Positions 31,480 through 34,923 of a stretch of 34,923 nt of DNA are shown piece by piece. Origin of the DNA: Firmicutes bacterium UBA5388 (GTDB lineage Bacteria; Bacillota; UBA4882; UBA10575); assembly GCA_002409975.1 (NCBI GenBank), contig DHOO01000047.1, positions 15,458 to 50,380 on the forward strand. Direction: 5' to 3'. Each line of letters begins with the position of its first letter. Position 1 is the first letter of the stretch. Under the pieces are notes generated by a model. The model made no database searches. It had not been told where the DNA came from and worked only from the letters and a program-made list of their open reading frames with translations. The position numbers and the translations under genes were made by a program.

Positions 31480-31521
31480 ATTAAGTACTGCAGGAGCCCA
31501 ATGGCTCCTGCAGTACTTAAT
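31480..31521 (+). other. Perfect 19-bp hairpin after the IICB gene
   Basis: ATTAAGTACTGCAGGAGCC (31480-31498) is followed by a CAAT tetraloop and an exact 19-base complement (31503-31521). There is no T-tract. It starts six bases after the IICB stop codon. It could block 3' exonucleases, act as a processing site, or terminate weakly. Confidence 0.75.
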
Positions 31522-31747
31522 AGGTTAATCTAGATGATGATTCTCTGGAAAATACAGGAGGCTTTCCTAAACCAAGAAAGTGTATGAGTTGTATGATACT
31601 TGTTTTGAAAGTCAAATTATTGATTGGTCATGTCTATAAGATAAGCTTTCCCATGAGCGATCAGTGACGAGTAACGAGAATATTTCCAAAGAAATTAGGA
31701 AATCTACTCAAACAAGAGAAAAATGATTCAAAAAAATACTTTGATGC

Positions 31748-31776
31748 TTGTTTATGGAACTAGTGATGTGTTATAA
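31748..31776 (+). promoter_or_regulatory. Possible promoter upstream of the 31803 gene
   Basis: TTGTTT (31748-31753), a 17-base spacer, TTATAA (31771-31776). Moderate match. It would allow the downstream genes to be transcribed apart from the IICB gene. Confidence 0.4.
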
Positions 31777-31802
31777 AAAAAGACGGTTAGTGAGGGAAAA
31801 GG

Positions 31803-32705
31803 ATGATAAAAAGGTTCCTTGATTGTAATGCCACAGATTTTAACACGATGGGTAAAAAGGAGATTTTAACTTCGATTAAAGCTAGTGAGGGTCGGGTGCT
31901 TGTTAGCGAAATTATCGGCGCTATATCACCCTTACTTTATGATATTAGCAATGCTGAATTGGCGGCAGCTTTTGGCGCTGATCTTTTACTCCTAAATATG
32001 CTTGATCTTGATCATCCTGTTTTTTATGGTTTACCCACCAGTAACTCGGAGACAATTATAAAAACGATTAAAGAGTTGACTGGAAGAATAATTGGGGTTA
32101 ATCTGGAAGCAGTGAATGAGGAAACTTCTAACTTAGCTTCAGGAAGAAGGGCGTCGGTAGCTACTGCTAGAAAAGCTCGGGACCTGGGGGCGGACTTTAT
32201 AGTCCTTACTGGAAACCCTGAGACCTTGGTTTCCAACCAGGAAATTATCCGTGCTATCACCAGTATAAAAACGGAATTAGGCGCCGAATTAATTATTGCC
32301 GCTGGAAAGATGCATGCTGCTGGAGTTCTAAGCGAAAGCGGCGAACAGCTCATCACCGCGCAAGATGCCATAGAATTTATTGAAGCAGGATGCGATATTT
32401 TACTCTTACCTGCTCCCGGTAGTGTTCCTGGAATTACCATGGAATATATCAGAAGTTTAGTGAAAATAGCCCATTCTCGTGGAGTGTTAACGATGACGAC
32501 GATCGGGACTTCACAGGAAGGCGCTGATCAGCAGACGATTAGAGAAATTGCTCTGCTGTGTAAAATGACAGGTACGGATCTTCATCATTTAGGGGACGCA
32601 GGTTACCCAGGAATCGCTATTCCGGAGAATATTATGAGTTATAGCATAGCCATTAGGGGGAAACGGCATACATATTCACGGATGGCGCGCTCCATTAACA
32701 GATAA
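31803..32705 (+). CDS. Uncharacterised TIM-barrel-like protein of PTS/amino-sugar clusters
   Basis: This is a 300-residue cytoplasmic protein. ATG is at 31803 with a GAGGG site upstream. It starts RFLDCNATDFNTMGKKEILT and continues IKASEGRVLVSEIIG, SNAELAAAFGADLLLLNMLD, IIGVNLEA, ARDLGADFIVLTGNP, AGCDILLLPAPGSVPGITME and TTIGTSQEGADQQTIREIAL. The repeated hydrophobic-strand-plus-GAD/GCD pattern fits a (beta/alpha)8 barrel. I believe it belongs to the family now called DUF7916, often mislabelled as a HAD hydrolase or PEP phosphonomutase, and commonly encoded beside PTS genes. No catalytic role is established. Its position between IICB and nagA suggests a part in amino-sugar metabolism. Confidence 0.75.
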   Translation: MIKRFLDCNATDFNTMGKKEILTSIKASEGRVLVSEIIGAISPLLYDISNAELAAAFGADLLLLNMLDLDHPVFYGLPTSNSETIIKTIKELTGRIIGVNLEAVNEETSNLASGRRASVATARKARDLGADFIVLTGNPETLVSNQEIIRAITSIKTELGAELIIAAGKMHAAGVLSESGEQLITAQDAIEFIEAGCDILLLPAPGSVPGITMEYIRSLVKIAHSRGVLTMTTIGTSQEGADQQTIREIALLCKMTGTDLHHLGDAGYPGIAIPENIMSYSIAIRGKRHTYSRMARSINR

Positions 32706-32750
32706 AGTCCCTTCAAAGCAAGGGATTAAAAGGTGGTAACCTTATAGAAT

Positions 32751-33106
32751 AAGGAATTACATAATTTAATTAATTGAAATTTAACCACATATCTGAAGTC
32801 CTGAATTCATGACTAATCGATCTATACCAGGGGAAACGCTATCGCAAGCTTTCACGATTTCCCCTGATGGCTAAGGATGTCACGAATTCAGATTAATATA
32901 TTGATAGCCCCACTAGGGATTGTCTAATCTCTATATTTCAGGTAAAATCACAATATATTCTGAATGAAGGGACTTCAAAAATTAGCCAATCCCCTCGAAT
33001 ATAAGTCTGGTTACCCTTCCCATCACGAAGTGATTTTAATCAAAGTTAAGAGAATTGACAAGCCTCGAAGTGTCAAATACAAGCTTAAGTAATTATGCAA
33101 TTCCTT
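32751..33106 (-). mobile_element. MITE-like element carrying palindromic repeat copy C3 (core 32801-32891)
   Basis: AAGGAATTACATAATT (32751-32766) and AATTATGCAATTCCTT (33091-33106) are 16-base terminal inverted repeats differing at one position. ATAGAAT occurs just outside on the left (32744-32750) and near the right end (33110-33116), a possible target duplication. The element has no coding sequence. It contains the 91-bp palindrome in inverted orientation relative to 4475-4565, with shared flanks on both sides, and an ATCACGAAGTGAT mini-palindrome (33022-33034). It lies between the 31803 gene and nagA. The mobile-element reading is inferred from the ends and the second partial copy at 4437-4618. 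Confidence 0.5.
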
Positions 33107-33132
33107 AAGATAGAATAAAGGAGTGTCCAGAG

Positions 33133-34269
33133 ATGAAGGCAATAAAAAACATGAAACTGATCACAGAAAATGGTGTGGTAGAAAACCAAGGCGTGATTTT
33201 CGATCAACGCATTCAAGAGATTGTGGCGGAAAATCAGATCGGACCGGGAATGGAAGTAATTGATGTCGGAGGCGCCTATCTGTCAGCTGGTTTTATCGAT
33301 ATTCATATTCATGGCTGTGCCGGCTATGATGTGATGGACGATGATGACCACGCCATCAGGAATATTGCTCGTCATCTGGTGACAAAAGGGGTTACTGCTT
33401 TCCTTCCTACCACCATGACCATGGAGTTTTCCCGGATTAAGCGGGCTTTAGAACGGATTAGGAAGAACATGACCGATTCAGCCCAATACGCCCAAGTTTT
33501 AGGTTGTAATCTGGAAGGGCCTTTTTTAAGTAGAAAATATAAAGGCGCACAGGATGAAAAATATATTAGGCAGCCGGATTTCGAACTAATAAGCCCCTAT
33601 TTAGATGTAATTCGACTGCTTACCATTGCTCCCGAAGAAGAAGGAAGTATCGATTTTATTAAACAGGCTGTGCAGTCTGGGATAGTTGTATCTATAGGAC
33701 ATACTAATGCTACTTTTAATGAGACAACTAAAGGGATTGAAGCCGGAGCTTCCCATGTTACTCATCTTTTTAATGGTATGACGCCACTGCATCATCGTAA
33801 CCCTGGAGTAGTAGGGGCTGCGCTCTGGCATGATGTTACTTGCGAATTGATTGCTGATAATATCCATGTTGATCCAGCGGTGCAAACAATACTTTTAAAG
33901 GTAAAAGGAGAAGAGAAGATTATTTTGATTACCGATGCAATGCGAGCTTGTCTGTTAGCGGATGGCGAGTACGATCTGGGAGGGCAAAAGGTTTATGTTA
34001 AGGATCATCAAGCCAAGCTTAGTAACGGGAGCTTAGCTGGTAGTACCCTTGTACTCAATGAAGCTATAAGGAATTTTATGACCAACACAGGGATGAAGAT
34101 CGAGGATGCGGTGAAAATGACGACTTTAAACCCGGCCAAACTGCTTGGCATTGAAAAGCAAAAAGGTAGCGTTGCTCCAGGAAAAGATGCGGACTTAGTT
34201 GTGTTTGATCAAAATCTTAATATCATGATGACGATTGTTGGTGGGGAAAAAGTATTTACAATGGCTTAG
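33133..34269 (+). CDS. nagA: N-acetylglucosamine-6-phosphate deacetylase
   Basis: This is a 378-residue cytoplasmic amidohydrolase that removes acetate from GlcNAc-6-phosphate to give glucosamine-6-phosphate. ATG is at 33133 with AAAGGAG nine bases upstream. Metal and catalytic residues are present in order: HIHG (His58, His60), NLEGPF (Glu128), IGHT (His190), VTHLFNGM (His211) and ITDAM (Asp268). SNGSLAGSTLVL and the C-terminal NPAKLLGIEKQKGSVAPGKD segment are typical of NagA. Length is normal. Together with the NagE-like IICB it makes an uptake-and-deacetylation pathway. The next enzyme, glucosamine-6-phosphate deaminase (nagB), is not in this window. Confidence 0.96.
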   Translation: MKAIKNMKLITENGVVENQGVIFDQRIQEIVAENQIGPGMEVIDVGGAYLSAGFIDIHIHGCAGYDVMDDDDHAIRNIARHLVTKGVTAFLPTTMTMEFSRIKRALERIRKNMTDSAQYAQVLGCNLEGPFLSRKYKGAQDEKYIRQPDFELISPYLDVIRLLTIAPEEEGSIDFIKQAVQSGIVVSIGHTNATFNETTKGIEAGASHVTHLFNGMTPLHHRNPGVVGAALWHDVTCELIADNIHVDPAVQTILLKVKGEEKIILITDAMRACLLADGEYDLGGQKVYVKDHQAKLSNGSLAGSTLVLNEAIRNFMTNTGMKIEDAVKMTTLNPAKLLGIEKQKGSVAPGKDADLVVFDQNLNIMMTIVGGEKVFTMA

Positions 34270-34352
34270 AATAGCAAAGATGTATAAGCTTTATTATCTT
34301 TTAAAGAAGTAGTTAATTAATTTGAACTATTTTTGGCTAAGGAGGAACAATG

Positions 34353-34838
34353 ATGCTGGGCCTTTTCTTCAAGAAAGAAAAAATTGTAGAATTCAAGTCA
34401 CCGGTTAATGGAGAAACTGTTGATCTATCTAATGTTCCGGATGAAGTCTTTGCAAGTAAAATGGTTGGAGACGGAGTGGCCTTTAAACCAGATCAAGGAA
34501 TGCTTTTCGCTCCAGTTAATGGTGAAATTGTACAGGTGTTTCCTACCAAACATGCGATCGGCTTAAGGACTAAAGAAGGGCTGGAAGTACTGATTCATAT
34601 CGGGATTGATACCGTTGAGATGAAAGGGAAAGGTTTTAAAAGCTTTATTGAAAAGAGTCAATGGGTTAAAGCCGGAGATAAAATTATGGAATTTGATTTA
34701 AACCTTATTGAAGAAACCGGCAAATCAACATTGACTCCATTAATTATCACCAATATGGGCAATGTAAAATCGATGAAGCTTTATAAGGGAAAAGTAACCC
34801 CGCAAACGACAGTTATGAAGGTTAAGCTTAAGCTCTAG
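34353..34838 (+). CDS. PTS glucose-family IIA component
   Basis: This is a 161-residue stand-alone IIA protein of the glucose/GlcNAc family (Crr-like). Two adjacent ATGs (34350 and 34353) follow AAGGAGG (34339-34345); the second has the better spacing. The fold signature is SPVNGETVDLSNVPDEVFAS, then KMVGDGVAFKP, APVNGEIVQVFPTKHAIGL (His67) and LEVLIHIGIDTVEMKGKGF with phospho-acceptor His82. It takes phosphate from HPr and passes it to the IIB cysteine of the IICB protein at 30068, which lacks a IIA domain. It is the last gene seen in the cluster. It could also serve other IIBC proteins elsewhere in the genome. Confidence 0.94.
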   Translation: MLGLFFKKEKIVEFKSPVNGETVDLSNVPDEVFASKMVGDGVAFKPDQGMLFAPVNGEIVQVFPTKHAIGLRTKEGLEVLIHIGIDTVEMKGKGFKSFIEKSQWVKAGDKIMEFDLNLIEETGKSTLTPLIITNMGNVKSMKLYKGKVTPQTTVMKVKLKL

Positions 34839-34850
34839 GTAATATTTTTA

Positions 34851-34872
34851 GGTAGTCGCTCATGCCGACTAC
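34851..34872 (+). repeat. REP-like short palindrome, copy 6
   Basis: GGTAGTCG (34851-34858), CTCATGC, then CGACTAC form a perfect 7-bp stem. This is the best-formed hairpin of the family, 12 bases after the IIA stop codon. Confidence 0.6.
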
Positions 34873-34903
34873 ATTAAATTAAGATCACGAAGTGATTTAA
34901 AAG

Positions 34904-34920
34904 AAGTCGGATGAGTCGAC
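34904..34920 (-). repeat. REP-like short palindrome, partial copy 7
   Basis: AAGTCGGATGAGTCGAC resembles the reverse complement of copy 6 with small gaps. Copies 6 and 7 sit in opposite orientation about 30 bases apart, with an ATCACGAAGTGAT mini-palindrome (34884-34896) between them. The window ends here, so the array may continue. Confidence 0.4.
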
Positions 34921-34923
34921 AAG

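Noticed and set aside
4437..33106. CRISPR array formed by the repeated palindromes
   Set aside because: The copies are tens of kilobases apart, inverted relative to each other, and there are no regular spacers or cas genes.

Overview
The window looks like chromosome of a low-to-moderate GC member of the Bacillota (Firmicutes). Ribosome binding sites are strong AGGAGG types, TTG and GTG starts are frequent, HPr carries both His15 and Ser46, and there is a YesM/YesN-type two-component pair and a BglG/GlcT-type antiterminator. A four-gene locus that reads as a chaperone-usher-like surface-fibre system implies an outer membrane, so a diderm Firmicute (for example a Limnochordia-type lineage) is my best guess. 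The taxonomy is inference.

Layout. (1) 1-6577 is accessory sequence: a duplicated-domain exported protein, two Phd-Uma2 fusion proteins (1729-2469 and 4635-5366) with matching promoters and TTAGCTAA-type operators, a cupin, an internally deleted radical SAM/SPASM pseudogene, a YbjQ-family protein and an exported protein of unknown function. (2) 6637-18638 is an oligosaccharide module. It has a substrate-binding protein next to a YesM-type sensor kinase, a convergent AraC-type response regulator, and a transporter operon of two permeases plus a binding lipoprotein. These are followed by a GH65 glycoside phosphorylase and beta-phosphoglucomutase. The logic is: sense the sugar outside, import it, phosphorolyse it to beta-glucose-1-phosphate, and isomerise that to glucose-6-phosphate. 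No ATPase is present, so a shared one elsewhere is expected. (3) 18857-20089 holds two small uncharacterised genes and a Uma2 remnant. (4) 20191-26153 (minus strand) is a putative chaperone-usher-like operon: two exported subunit candidates, a PapD-like chaperone, and a 1025-residue usher-like protein with unusual flanking domains. The cistrons are separated by hairpins. (5) 26495-34838 is an N-acetylglucosamine PTS region: ptsI-ptsH (minus strand), a BglG/GlcT-type antiterminator, NagE-like IICB, a protein of unknown function, nagA and a separate IIA. Both ptsI and the IICB gene have leaders in which a RAT-like antiterminator overlaps an intrinsic terminator, so one antiterminator may control both.

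Three families of non-coding repeats are interspersed. The first is a 91-bp imperfect palindrome (three copies, with compensatory arm changes). The second is a possible MITE-like element carrying one of those copies. The third is a roughly 20-bp REP-like palindrome (six to seven copies, all intergenic). No tRNA, rRNA, CRISPR array, complete insertion sequence or prophage was seen.
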